Origin: Muribaculaceae bacterium
Lineage (GTDB): Bacteria > Bacteroidota > Bacteroidia > Bacteroidales > Muribaculaceae
Direction of reading: 5' to 3'
NCBI GenBank assembly: GCA_023664185.1
Contig: JAMPGA010000001.1
Coordinates: 52,109-116,108, forward strand
Length of the DNA stretch: 64,000 nucleotides
Shown here: in pieces, positions 56,286 to 64,000 of the stretch
Position numbering within the stretch: position 1 is the stretch's first letter
Layout of the letters: each line of letters opens with the position of its first letter
The notes under the pieces: model-generated
Seen by the model: the letters and a program-made list of their open reading frames with translations, nothing else
The model's database searches: none
Told to the model about the DNA's origin: nothing
Made by a program: the position numbers and the translations under genes

Positions 56286-56317
56286 TTGGCACTTGAAGGA
56301 AAATTACACAACTTTGC
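56286..56317 (+). promoter_or_regulatory. Predicted promoter of nrdJ
   Basis: TTTG (56286-56289), 20 nt, CAACTTTG (56310-56317), 33 nt before the ATG at 56351. No cobalamin-riboswitch fold was seen in the short leader. Confidence 0.5.
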
Positions 56318-56350
56318 ATCCGCAAAAATCTCAATCTTCCACTCAAGCAA

Positions 56351-58903
56351 ATGGACCAGCAAAGACCATCTTATACCTTCGATGAAGCCTACAAGGCTTC
56401 GGTTGATTACTTTGAAGGCGACGAGCTCGCCGCCCGAGTATGGGTGAGCAAATATGCCCTGAAAGATTCTTTTGGCAATATCTATGAGCTTACGCCCGAC
56501 GATATGCATCACCGGCTAGCATCAGAGCTTTCACGAATAGAGCAAAATTATCCCAGCCCACTGAGTTATGATGAGATTTTCGAGCTCCTCAAAGACTTCA
56601 AGTATGTTGTGCCCCAGGGTTCCCCGATGGCCGGCATTGGCAATGATTTCCAGACAGGATCGCTGAGCAACTGCTTTGTGATAGGCCTCGACGGTCACCC
56701 CGACTCCTATGGCGGAATCATCAAGCTCGACGAGGAGCAAGTGCAGCTCATGAAGCGCCGCGGCGGTGTGGGCCACGATCTCAGCGATCTGCGTCCCAAA
56801 GGTATGCCCGTCAAAAACTCGGCTCTCACCTCCACAGGGCTCGTACCATTCATGGAACGTTACTCCAACTCCACCCGCGAAGTGGCTCAGGATGGCCGGC
56901 GCGGTGCATTGATGCTCACTGTAGCCATCAAGCACCCCGACTCCGAGCGGTTCATAGATGCCAAGCTCGAGCAGGGCAAAATCACCGGAGCCAACGTGTC
57001 GGTGAAGATTGACGATGAGTTTATGCGCGCCGTCGAAAGTGGCGACAACTATAAACGCACATTCCCCATAGACTCTGAATCGCCCATGGTGAGCGTCGAC
57101 ACAGATGCCCGGGCTCTGTGGGGCAAGATTGTCTACAACGCATGGAAGTCGGCCGAACCAGGAGTGTTGTTCTGGGACACTATTCTGCGTGAGTCAATCC
57201 CCGACTGCTATGCCGATCTCGGCTTCCAGACTGTATCGACCAACCCTTGCGGTGAGATACCACTTTGCCCCTACGACAGCTGCCGACTTGTGGCCGTCAA
57301 TCTGTATTCATATGTAAAGAATCCGTTCACCACCGAGGCCGAATTCGACTTCAACCTGTTTGCCGACCATATCCACAAGGCTCAGCGCATCATGGACGAC
57401 ATCATTGACCTTGAGATGGAGAAGATAGATCTCATCATTGCCAAGATCGAAGCCGACCCTGAGAGCCCAGAGGTGAAGGAAACCGAGCTGAATCTGTGGA
57501 AAAAGATCAAAGCCAAAACCATAAAAGGAAGGCGCACCGGACTCGGCACTACTGCCGAGGGCGACATGATAGCAGCCCTGGGTCTACGCTATGGCACCAC
57601 CGAAGCCACCGATATGAGTGTTAAGGTTCACAGGGCTTTGGCCGTGGCAGCATTCGGCTCAAGCGTGGAGATGGCCAAAGAGCGTGGTGCTTTCGACGTC
57701 TATGCTGCCGACAGAGAGCGTAACAATCCCTTCATCTCACGTCTGCGCCTTGAGGCGCCTCAGCTTGTGGAGGATATGGAGAAATACGGTCGTCGCAACA
57801 TAGCCTGCCTCACCATAGCCCCGACTGGCTCGACATCGCTTATGACAAGGACTTCTTCCGGCATAGAGCCGGTGTTCATGCCCGTCTACAAACGTCGCCG
57901 CAAAGTGAACGCCAACGATGTTGACGCACGAGTGGACTTCGTGGACGATTCGGGCGACAAATTTGAGGAATACATAGTCTATCACCCCAAGTTTGTAGAA
58001 TGGATGAAAACCAAGGGCATAGAGCCACGCCACGATTACACTCAGGCCGAAATCGATGCCCTCGTAGAGCAATCACCTTATTATAAAGCCACCGCCAACG
58101 ATATCGACTGGCTCGAAAAAGTGAGGATGCAGGGAGCTGTGCAGAAATGGGTGGACCATTCAATCTCTGTCACCATCAACCTCCCCTCCGATGTCACAGT
58201 CGACCTTGTCAACCGCCTTTATCTTGAAGCTTGGAAAGCCGGGTGCAAGGGATGCACCATATATCGCGACGGATCACGCTCTGGCGTGCTCGTAGCCACC
58301 GACAAGAAAAAAGACAAAGAGGCGCAAAAGAACACCACCCTACCCGATCGCCCTCAGCCACTGGTGCGCCCGATAGAGCTCGAAGCCGATGTGGTGAGAT
58401 TCCAGAACAACAAAGAAAAATGGATAGCCTTCGTCGGGCTTAAGGATGATCGTCCTTACGAGATATTCACAGGTCTGGCCGATGATGAGGACGGAATATT
58501 CTGCCCCAAATCGGTTACTAAAGGTAAAATCATAAAGGCGGTTGATGACCGTGGCGTGAAGCGCTACGACTTCCAGTTTATAAACAAACGAGGCCATAAG
58601 ACCACTATCGAAGGGCTCTCCGACAAGTTCAACCCCGAATACTGGAATTACGCAAAACTCATATCGGGAGTGTTGCGCTACGGTATGCCTATAGACCAGG
58701 TGATAAAACTCGTGAACGGTCTGGAACTCGACTCACAAAACATCAACACCTGGAAGATGGGTGTAGAGAGAGCGCTGAAGAAATATCTGCCCACGGGCAC
58801 ACACGCCTCCGGGCAAAAATGCCCCAACTGCGGACAAGAGACACTCGTTTATCAGGAAGGATGCCTGATATGCACATCGTGTGGCACATCTAAATGCGGC
58901 TAA
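56351..58903 (+). CDS. nrdJ: Adenosylcobalamin-dependent (class II) ribonucleotide reductase
   Basis: 850 residues. It converts ribonucleotides to deoxyribonucleotides using a B12-derived radical. Redox Cys in GSLSNCFVIG, active-site NPCGEIPLC, and substrate loop APTGSTSLMTRTSSGIEP are present. A TSCPD-type domain lies at about 680-760 (WIAFVGLKDDRPYEIFTG), and a C-terminal zinc ribbon CPNCGQETLVYQEGCLIC ends in a CGTSKCG tail that can re-reduce the active site. No separate small subunit is needed. It requires cobalamin supply. Confidence 0.94.
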   Translation: MDQQRPSYTFDEAYKASVDYFEGDELAARVWVSKYALKDSFGNIYELTPDDMHHRLASELSRIEQNYPSPLSYDEIFELLKDFKYVVPQGSPMAGIGNDFQTGSLSNCFVIGLDGHPDSYGGIIKLDEEQVQLMKRRGGVGHDLSDLRPKGMPVKNSALTSTGLVPFMERYSNSTREVAQDGRRGALMLTVAIKHPDSERFIDAKLEQGKITGANVSVKIDDEFMRAVESGDNYKRTFPIDSESPMVSVDTDARALWGKIVYNAWKSAEPGVLFWDTILRESIPDCYADLGFQTVSTNPCGEIPLCPYDSCRLVAVNLYSYVKNPFTTEAEFDFNLFADHIHKAQRIMDDIIDLEMEKIDLIIAKIEADPESPEVKETELNLWKKIKAKTIKGRRTGLGTTAEGDMIAALGLRYGTTEATDMSVKVHRALAVAAFGSSVEMAKERGAFDVYAADRERNNPFISRLRLEAPQLVEDMEKYGRRNIACLTIAPTGSTSLMTRTSSGIEPVFMPVYKRRRKVNANDVDARVDFVDDSGDKFEEYIVYHPKFVEWMKTKGIEPRHDYTQAEIDALVEQSPYYKATANDIDWLEKVRMQGAVQKWVDHSISVTINLPSDVTVDLVNRLYLEAWKAGCKGCTIYRDGSRSGVLVATDKKKDKEAQKNTTLPDRPQPLVRPIELEADVVRFQNNKEKWIAFVGLKDDRPYEIFTGLADDEDGIFCPKSVTKGKIIKAVDDRGVKRYDFQFINKRGHKTTIEGLSDKFNPEYWNYAKLISGVLRYGMPIDQVIKLVNGLELDSQNINTWKMGVERALKKYLPTGTHASGQKCPNCGQETLVYQEGCLICTSCGTSKCG

Positions 58904-58939
58904 ACTGGTAAGATATTTCACAAACTAACGCCCCATAAA

Positions 58940-59524
58940 ATGATCTGTCTCAACGAACTCAAAAAGCTTCTGGAATCAAATCGTTCTGTAAGGCGGTTTG
59001 ATTCCACTCGCATCATATCGACAGACGAACTGACACAACTTGTCGAATTAACCCGTTATTGCGCCTCCGGGCGCAACCTGCAACCGCTACGCTATCGCAT
59101 CGTAAACAACCCTGACGAATGCAAACGCTTGTTCCCCACTCTTGCCTGGGCCGGATATTACAAAGATTGGGACGGGCCAGACGAAGGAGAACGTCCAACG
59201 GCCTATCTGGTGCAGTGTCTTGACACAGATCTTACCTCCTCCTGCCTGTGCGACGACGGGCTACAATTGGAAGCCATCACCCTCGGCGCAACCGCCATGG
59301 GCTTGGCCGGATGCATCATCAAAGCATTCAACAAACCAAAACTGATCGGGGCTCTAAACCTTCCCTCACGCTACGAGCCCCGCTACGTATTGGCTCTGGG
59401 ATATGCTGCCGAAAAAGCCAAAATCGTACCCCTCGGAGTCGACGGCGACATAAAATATTACCGCGACGCCAACTCCACTCAGTGCGTCCCCAAACGCCCC
59501 ACTTCTCAGCTGATAATAGAATAA
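58940..59524 (+). CDS. Nitroreductase-fold flavoprotein
   Basis: 194 residues. RSVRRFDSTRIISTDELTQL at the start, SGRNLQPLRYRIV (FMN contact), LCDDGLQLEAITLGATAMGLAG in the middle and VLALGYAAEKA near the end match the nitroreductase superfamily. Substrate unknown. It follows nrdJ by 36 bp and may be co-transcribed, but no functional link is evident. Confidence 0.87.
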   Translation: MICLNELKKLLESNRSVRRFDSTRIISTDELTQLVELTRYCASGRNLQPLRYRIVNNPDECKRLFPTLAWAGYYKDWDGPDEGERPTAYLVQCLDTDLTSSCLCDDGLQLEAITLGATAMGLAGCIIKAFNKPKLIGALNLPSRYEPRYVLALGYAAEKAKIVPLGVDGDIKYYRDANSTQCVPKRPTSQLIIE

Positions 59525-59589
59525 ATGAGCCTCGCGCCCGAAAGGGACACTGCGCAAGCCCATAATCCCCTATCCTTCTGATTTTTTCT

Positions 59590-60978
59590 ATGAGAGAAAT
59601 AAAATGTCCCGAATGCGGTTCAGTGATTTCGGTTGATGACAGCACCTTCGCTGCCATCCTCGAGCAGGTTCGCACAAGCGAATTCAACAAGGATGTTGAT
59701 CGCCGCATGGCCGAGCTTCGCGAACAGATCAAAACCCGCGAAGAAGCTGTGCGCACCTCAGCAGAGAAAGACTACGAGAAGCAGCTATCGAAAAAGGACG
59801 CGGCTATGGGGCAACTTCAAAACGAACTCACACGCCTGAAAGGCATCATCGACGGCTTCGAAGCTTCGAAGAAGTCAGCCTTAAACGAACTTGAGACCGT
59901 TAAGGCTAAAGAGCTGTATGAAGCTGTGAGCGCGAAGGACAGAAAGATTTCTGAACTGGAGGCTCAAATTGCCAACAGCAAAGAGGGCCACAAGGTGGCG
60001 ATTCTTGAAGAGCGCAATGCGGTGGCTGCCAATCTCCAAGAAAAGGAGCTGCAAATCAGCAAACTGCAATCACAACTCGAAGCCAACAAACTCGCTGCCG
60101 AGAACCGCGAGAGCCAGCTTCGGGAGCAACACATCACGGAGATTCGCATAAAAGAGGAGCAGATAGAGCGTCTGCGCGACTATCGTCTGCGTCTCTCAAC
60201 CAAGATGGTGGGCGAGACCCTCGAGCAGCACTGTTCCATCAAGTTCGAGGAAGCTCAGAGCATGGGGCAATTCCCCGACGCAACGTTCATCAAAGACAAC
60301 GTGGCCGTTGAAGGTACCAAGGGCGACTTCATATTCCGCGACTTCGTCAACGGCGAGGAATATGTGTCCATAATGTTCGAAATGAAAAACGAGATGGATG
60401 CCACCGCCACCAAGCACCGCAACGACGACTTCCTGGATAAGCTCGACAAGGACCGCCATCGCAAGGGGTGTGAATATGCCGTGCTTGTGTCGATGCTCGA
60501 GCAGGAGAATGAGCTATATAACAACGGTATCGTCGACAAGAGCCACCGATATCCGAAGATGATAGTGATTCGTCCACAGTTCTTCCTGCCGGTGCTTCGC
60601 CTAATCTCAGAAGGCGCAAAGAAAGGCTTCCTCGACCGCTACGCCCTGATGCAAGAGCTCGAAACAGCTCGCAACCAGTCGTTGGACTTGGCCAAGTTTG
60701 AAGACAAAATCAACCGCTTCCGCGAATCGTTCAACAAAAACGTCACCGCCGCACACAAGAAATTCACCGACGCCAACAACGGCATAGACAAGGTGATCGA
60801 GGCTCTTGAAAAGCAAATCCGCGATCTTCGCGCTGTCAAAGCTAACTTTGAAGCCTCGGAGCAAAAACTATTGAAAGCCAACGAAATGGCCGACGAAGAC
60901 CTCACCGTTAAGAAGCTTACCCACGGCGCCCCCTCCATCCGCAAAATGATTGAAAAAGCCTCAGCCGACGCCAAATAA
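59590..60978 (+). CDS. DUF2130 coiled-coil protein
   Basis: 462 residues. A short zinc-like CPECGSVISVD start (one CxxC), a long coiled coil at about 35-205, then the DUF2130 domain (GDFIFRDFVNGEEYVSIMFEMKNEMD, KHRNDDFLDKLDKDRH, YAVLVSMLE) and a second coil. The central acidic-basic set with EMKNE resembles a restriction-endonuclease-like fold, so nuclease or DNA-associated function has been suggested for the family; untested here. It is the last gene of the conserved backbone before the mobile region. Confidence 0.87.
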   Translation: MREIKCPECGSVISVDDSTFAAILEQVRTSEFNKDVDRRMAELREQIKTREEAVRTSAEKDYEKQLSKKDAAMGQLQNELTRLKGIIDGFEASKKSALNELETVKAKELYEAVSAKDRKISELEAQIANSKEGHKVAILEERNAVAANLQEKELQISKLQSQLEANKLAAENRESQLREQHITEIRIKEEQIERLRDYRLRLSTKMVGETLEQHCSIKFEEAQSMGQFPDATFIKDNVAVEGTKGDFIFRDFVNGEEYVSIMFEMKNEMDATATKHRNDDFLDKLDKDRHRKGCEYAVLVSMLEQENELYNNGIVDKSHRYPKMIVIRPQFFLPVLRLISEGAKKGFLDRYALMQELETARNQSLDLAKFEDKINRFRESFNKNVTAAHKKFTDANNGIDKVIEALEKQIRDLRAVKANFEASEQKLLKANEMADEDLTVKKLTHGAPSIRKMIEKASADAK

Positions 60979-61055
60979 GCCCCTACAACTTCCTCACCTC
61001 ATCACCTTATCTTCTCCGACATTTTTCTATAATAGAGATTAAATAAACTTAGATA

Positions 61056-61397
61056 TTACGCACGAGTCTTGAATCGCCAGTTATGAAATCCGGCGGCAAT
61101 ATGGAAAATTTTGTCGACAAAATCATTCTTGCGCAGTCTGCACTCGTCTTTTACGATTCTGATAATCTTTGCACCTCCGATTGCATGCTCAACCTTGATT
61201 ATAGTTCTATAAATCTCGGTATTGGCAGCATCATCCAATGCCATCTGGAATATCTCGGTAAGAGTGTGAATCCATTGCCCACACTGTTGCTGCGTCATGC
61301 CGAAACTTGCACCCATGTACTCCTGGTTTGGATTGTTCTTGAGATAAACTAGGATAAAGAAAAGGCGATCTGTCCATCGGAAGCTTGAAGAGTACAT
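61056..61397 (-). pseudogene. IS transposase with internal deletion (IS5-like, HTH_Tnp_4/DDE_4 type)
   Basis: The 113-codon frame joins the N-terminal helix-turn-helix segment of the family (DRLFFILVYLKNNPNQEYMG, FGMTQQQCGQWIHTL) directly to its C-terminal end (KVEHAIGGAKIIRIVKDECR, AAGFHNWRFKTRA). The central 150 or so residues carrying the catalytic DDE acids are absent, the join being near DDAANTEIYRTII. The frame upstream is closed by a stop just before ATG 61397. It cannot be an active transposase. Confidence 0.8.
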
Positions 61398-61473
61398 GAT
61401 TCAACAAGAGACCATCTGCGATGGCAGAAAGCAACCCCGGTTTAAGGCGCAATCTTAACGAACTGCTTATGCG

Positions 61474-61508
61474 AAAAAAGCCGACTCCCGCTTATTGGGA
61501 ATCGGCTT
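61474..61508 (-). terminator. Rho-independent terminator downstream of the recombinase remnant
   Basis: Stem 61478-61489 with 61497-61508 (11 of 12 pairs, loop GCTTATT), followed on the minus strand by TTTTTT (61474-61479). It lies 24 nt after the recombinase stop. Confidence 0.75.
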
Positions 61509-61531
61509 TCTGCATAGCTGGTTTCGAGATT

Positions 61532-61690
61532 TTATTCCTTTTTACCGGGAGTGTTGTTGTTGATTTCTATTTCGGGGAGCTTGGATGCGAGAATCTCCAT
61601 ATCGGTTTTTATCTTCTCGTTGGTGATTCGCGCGTAGATTTGAGTTGTTTTCAGTTGGGTGTGACCCAACAGGGAAATGTATTCCATTAT
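61532..61690 (-). pseudogene. Tyrosine recombinase (phage integrase family), C-terminal remnant
   Basis: The minus-strand frame ending TAA at 61532-61534 reads MEYISLLGHTQLKTTQIYAR and continues ITNEKIKTDMEILASKLPE. LGHT..T.QIYAR is the catalytic end of Bacteroidetes site-specific recombinases (box II His and nucleophilic Tyr). Upstream the frame degenerates (HTREFVQSCRFI) and meets a stop near 61705, so the catalytic Arg region and the N-terminus are lost. Confidence 0.82.
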
Positions 61691-61961
61691 AAATCTACAT
61701 GATTGCACAAACTCTCTTGTGTGTCAGAAAGGGGAGTTGGAAAGAGTTTGCCACCTGATCCATGTTCTCTGTGAGCAAATGCCGAAGGCGCATAGCCGCC
61801 TCTGGCGTAAATCAATATGTGAACATCTGAAAATAGAGCCTCGCACTTACAATAAGAATTACAAAAAGGTATCCTCCAATCCCTCAAAGAACCATGAGGT
61901 TTTTGAGAAAAAGATTTCAGCCATGCTTCTGAAGTTTGGGAAGATTGATGAAGCTGCCTGA
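61677..61961 (+). CDS. Uncertain small open frame, perhaps a gene fragment
   Basis: 94 codons; the first part is antisense to the recombinase stub and not credible. The latter half (MPKAHSRLWRKSICEHLKIE, RTYNKNYKKV and a Lys-rich end with SAMLLKFGKID) has coding character and could be the tail of a mobile-element gene. No family recognised. Confidence 0.25.
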   Translation: MYSIINLHDCTNSLVCQKGELERVCHLIHVLCEQMPKAHSRLWRKSICEHLKIEPRTYNKNYKKVSSNPSKNHEVFEKKISAMLLKFGKIDEAA

Positions 61962-62013
61962 AAAATTTCGATATAAAAACAGTCGGCATATTGGAGGATT
62001 ATCGTTGTAAACC

Positions 62014-62044
62014 TCTGATATACCGATTATTTTTCGTAACTTTG
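62014..62044 (+). promoter_or_regulatory. Predicted promoter of the ORF6N gene
   Basis: TCTG (62014-62017), 19 nt, TAACTTTG (62037-62044), 14 nt before the ATG at 62059. Confidence 0.5.
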
Positions 62045-62121
62045 CAGTCTAACACGACATGTTCATGGAAGATAACAACGATAACATACCATCAGTGGCA
62101 GCGAATGGGAATTAACCATTT

Positions 62122-62988
62122 TTGCAACCTATTGAAAATCTAATTCATATAGTCAGAGAACAGCAGGTAATGCTCGACAGAGACTTGTCTAGACTATATG
62201 GGGTCGAGACGAAAGTGCTGAATCAGGCTGTGAAACGTAATATAGAACGATTCCCTGATGACTTTATGTTCCAGTTGACCAAAGAGGAATGTTTAAGGTC
62301 ACAATTTGTGACCTTAAACGAAGCCCGTGGCAAGCATCTGAAATATTACCCTCATGCTTTCACTGAGAATGGAGTTGCAATGCTAAGCAGTGTTTTAAGG
62401 TCTAAGACTGCAATTGAGGTGAACATACGCATTATGCGAGCATTTACTGCCATGAGAAGCTTCTTGCAGTCAAATGCGCATGTGTTTCAGCGGCTTGAAA
62501 CATTGGAACACAACCATCTTCTATTGCATCAACATATTTCAGAGACAGATAAAAAGATTGATGAGGTTTTAACTCGTTTAGACAGTAAGGAATCAGAGCC
62601 AATTGAAGGGTTCTTCTATGATGGTCAGATATTTGATGCTTATACATTGATTTCCGATTTGGTGCGTAAGGCTAAGATCCGAATTGTTTTGATTGACAAT
62701 TACGTGGATGATAGAATCCTTAAAGTACTCGACAAGAGAGCAGACGGTGTGAGGGCAACTATATATACTGATCCTCGGCATTCTCACATTGAGAATGATT
62801 TGCGTCGGCATAATGCCCAGTATCCGGCTATTGAAGTGCATAACTGCTCCAACGTACATGACCGCTTCCTTATCATAGACGATACAATATACTTTATCGG
62901 AGGCTCAATAAAAGACCTCGGCAAAAAGATTGTTGCATTCAGTCAGATGCAACAGAATCCAGAAGATATTCTTACCAAACTCAAATAG
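62122..62988 (+). CDS. ORF6N-domain protein with interrupted N-terminus
   Basis: 288 residues if translation begins at TTG 62122. The ORF6N domain (phage antirepressor-like DNA binding) covers about 1-115: REQQVMLDRDLSRLYGVETK, KRNIERFPDDFMFQLT, HAFTENGVAMLSSVL. A coiled linker follows, then a C-terminal domain with VHDRFLIIDDTIYFIGGSIK, reminiscent of phospholipase-D-like folds. Upstream in the same frame, ATG 62059 or 62065 opens a 17-19 codon leader (MEDNNDNIPSVAANGN) cut by TAA at 62113-62115. The promoter fits that ATG, so the gene may carry a nonsense mutation. Confidence 0.78.
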   Translation: MQPIENLIHIVREQQVMLDRDLSRLYGVETKVLNQAVKRNIERFPDDFMFQLTKEECLRSQFVTLNEARGKHLKYYPHAFTENGVAMLSSVLRSKTAIEVNIRIMRAFTAMRSFLQSNAHVFQRLETLEHNHLLLHQHISETDKKIDEVLTRLDSKESEPIEGFFYDGQIFDAYTLISDLVRKAKIRIVLIDNYVDDRILKVLDKRADGVRATIYTDPRHSHIENDLRRHNAQYPAIEVHNCSNVHDRFLIIDDTIYFIGGSIKDLGKKIVAFSQMQQNPEDILTKLK

Positions 62989-63001
62989 AAACTATTTCAG
63001 C

Positions 63002-63020
63002 ATGTTCCAAAATGGAACAT
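63002..63020. repeat. Short perfect palindrome
   Basis: ATGTTCCA (63002-63009), AAA, TGGAACAT (63013-63020). It lies 14 nt after the ORF6N stop; possibly an RNA hairpin or operator. Confidence 0.4.
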
Positions 63021-63051
63021 CCTCATATCAATACAGATTTCTATTTTATAG

Positions 63052-63076
63052 GCTCTGCTTCGGCAGGGCTTTTTTT
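63052..63076 (+). terminator. Rho-independent terminator of the ORF6N gene
   Basis: Stem GCTCTGC/GCAGGGC with a TTCG tetraloop (63059-63062) followed by TTTTTTT (63070-63076). Confidence 0.85.
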
Positions 63077-63135
63077 ATGTCAGAATGCCTTTAATCGTAT
63101 AATCACGCCTATGATTCTAAAAGTGTCATGAAATC

Positions 63136-63273
63136 TACCCCTTATTTACCCCTTAAAAATAAAATACCCCTAAAGTCCACTAAATCCACAATGTTGTAAA
63201 ATACTGTAATTCAAACTATAATGCAGCTCTAAAAAATTCTCAAAAATTTTCATTTTTCTGATTTTTACCCCTT
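63136..63273 (+). repeat. Four TACCCCT direct repeats (iteron-like)
   Basis: TACCCCTT at 63136-63143, 63147-63154 and 63266-63273 and TACCCCTA at 63165-63172, in an otherwise very AT-rich stretch of about 280 bases that holds no gene. The last copy overlaps the -33 element of the next promoter. Could be iterons, regulator sites or part of an attachment region. Confidence 0.5.
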
Positions 63274-63303
63274 TGATACCGCTCGAAACAGGTGCTAACT
63301 TTG
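63272..63303 (+). promoter_or_regulatory. Predicted promoter of the DUF3853 gene
   Basis: TTTG (63272-63275), 20 nt, TAACTTTG (63296-63303): full consensus. The 60-nt leader contains a 7-bp stem with a GTAA loop (63327-63344). Confidence 0.65.
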
Positions 63304-63370
63304 CAACATCGGAGACAATCTCTGACGCTTGTCGTAAGACGGGCATGTTTAACTTCCAATAGGTAAAAAT

Positions 63371-63718
63371 ATGGAACTATCAAGTATTTTAGGTCTGCCC
63401 CTCGGCCTTATGACAGGGGCACAGTTTTTAACCCTTATGTCGGCTGCATACTCTGCCCGACATGAAACATCGCCGCCGGCAACCGTCACCGATGTCAGCA
63501 ATGGCAACAATGGCAACAAGTACGCTTATGGCATAAAGGGCATTTGCGAAATCTTCGGATGCAGCAAACCTACGGCACATCGTATGAAAAAATCAGGTGT
63601 CCTCAATGATGCCATCATCCAATCCGGTCGCACAATCGTTATTGACCGTCAGAAAGCCCTCGACCTTGTGAAAGAGGACGCTGAAAAGAAGAAAGGAGGT
63701 CACAGATGGAGCAAGTGA
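63371..63718 (+). CDS. DUF3853-type helix-turn-helix protein of a mobile element
   Basis: 115 residues. C-terminal winged or simple helix-turn-helix IKGICEIFGCSKPTAHRMKK followed by IQSGRTIVIDRQKALDLV matches DUF3853 proteins, which are common excision or regulatory factors on Bacteroides mobilizable and conjugative elements. The first half is low in structure (GNNGNK linker). Its end overlaps the next gene's start by 13 bp. Confidence 0.85.
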   Translation: MELSSILGLPLGLMTGAQFLTLMSAAYSARHETSPPATVTDVSNGNNGNKYAYGIKGICEIFGCSKPTAHRMKKSGVLNDAIIQSGRTIVIDRQKALDLVKEDAEKKKGGHRWSK

Positions 63719-64000
63719 AAGAAGACATCCTCCGGCTCTGGGAGGAGAAGCAGTTGCGGATTACGGATGTGATCCAGACGGCGCCGGAGGTGCTGTATGC
63801 CAACGGCAGCGTTATCGGTACGCTCGGCAATTTCTCGGCTTCGACCGGTAAGGCCAAGAGCAAAAAGACTTTCAACGTGGCGGCTATTGTTGCGGCATCG
63901 TTGGTAAATGGTAAGGTGTTGGGATACACCGCTGAATTTCCCGATGATAAGCGAACAATCCTCTACTTCGACACCGAGCAGAGTCCTTACCATTGTCAGA
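63706..64000 (+). CDS. Mobile-element AAA ATPase (RepA/primase-helicase type), 5' part only
   Basis: The frame is open from ATG 63706 to the window end (98 codons seen). GGAGG lies 8 nt before the start. The visible part has GTLGNFSASTGKAKSKKT (P-loop of this ATPase group) and ILYFDTEQSPYHCQ. Such proteins follow DUF3853 genes on integrative and mobilizable elements and may load replication on the excised circle. Not in a complete state here because the window ends. Confidence 0.82.
   Translation, partial: MEQVKEDILRLWEEKQLRITDVIQTAPEVLYANGSVIGTLGNFSASTGKAKSKKTFNVAAIVAASLVNGKVLGYTAEFPDDKRTILYFDTEQSPYHCQ

Noticed and set aside
56051..56350. Cobalamin riboswitch before the B12-dependent reductase
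   Set aside because: The leader after the predicted promoter is only about 30 nt and no B12-box or kissing-loop helices were seen.
61421..61702. Plus-strand frame of 93 codons
   Set aside because: It is antisense to the tyrosine recombinase stub and its terminator; the minus-strand reading has a clear family match.
63136..63273. CRISPR array
   Set aside because: Only four 8-base repeats at irregular spacing (11, 18 and 101 bases) and no cas genes.

Overview
The window looks like a contiguous piece of a Bacteroidales chromosome, most probably a Muribaculaceae-type gut bacterium. Evidence: promoters of the Bacteroidetes type (TTTG, about 20 nt, TAnnTTTG) stand in front of many operons; gene content is typical of the phylum (TamL lipoprotein-barrel, DUF5686 protein, RprX/RprY, eukaryotic-type GlyRS, panC-panD, B12-dependent ribonucleotide reductase, paired Wza/Wzc exporters). 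Family assignment is inference; no rRNA or tRNA gene was seen to anchor it.

Layout. 1-3047: end of recR, an ABC-F ATPase and a small helix-turn-helix regulator whose gene and promoter are studded with a repeated TTTGCATTTAC-like motif. 3048-4107: about 1.1 kb with no convincing gene. 4183-8756: panC-panD-ffh-folD-capA-like operon. 9015-10169: lactaldehyde reductase (fucO) alone, with its own promoter and bracketed by two long perfect hairpins. 10348-18760: a seven-gene run (acyltransferase, metallophosphoesterase, tex, HPPK-like, tsaB, THUMP-like methyltransferase, acyl-CoA ligase). 18768-27659: CYTH protein, two outer-membrane proteins, then a leftward group tamL-gph-sensor kinase in which the kinase has Tyr in place of the phospho-accepting His. 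27817-32789: coiled-coil protein, MgtC-like protein, CPA2 antiporter and a kinase-fold protein lacking catalytic residues. 32967-35641: small envelope or stress proteins, prmA and a small barrel protein.

35591-43888 is a leftward polysaccharide export and polymerisation cluster with two Wza/Wzc pairs, one polymerase and one unknown small protein, but no glycosyltransferase. Upstream lie fcl-ugd-PBP1A (43970-48619) and glyS-lemA-FKBP-tgt-lptFG (48693-53646). The tRNA-guanine transglycosylase there lacks the canonical zinc cysteines. Then come rprX-rprY (53842-56050), nrdJ, a nitroreductase-fold protein and a DUF2130 coiled-coil protein (56351-60978).

From about 61000 to the right end the sequence becomes AT-rich and mosaic: an internally deleted IS transposase, the C-terminal stub of a tyrosine recombinase, an ORF6N protein with an in-frame stop after its best ATG, four TACCCCT repeats, a DUF3853 helix-turn-helix protein and the start of a mobile-element AAA ATPase that runs off the window. 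This is the edge of an integrated mobile element or a graveyard of several. No single clearly new complete system is evident. The best leads are the pseudokinase attached to the antiporter operon, the Tyr-for-His sensor kinase, the motif-studded regulator gene and the iteron-like repeats of the right-hand element.
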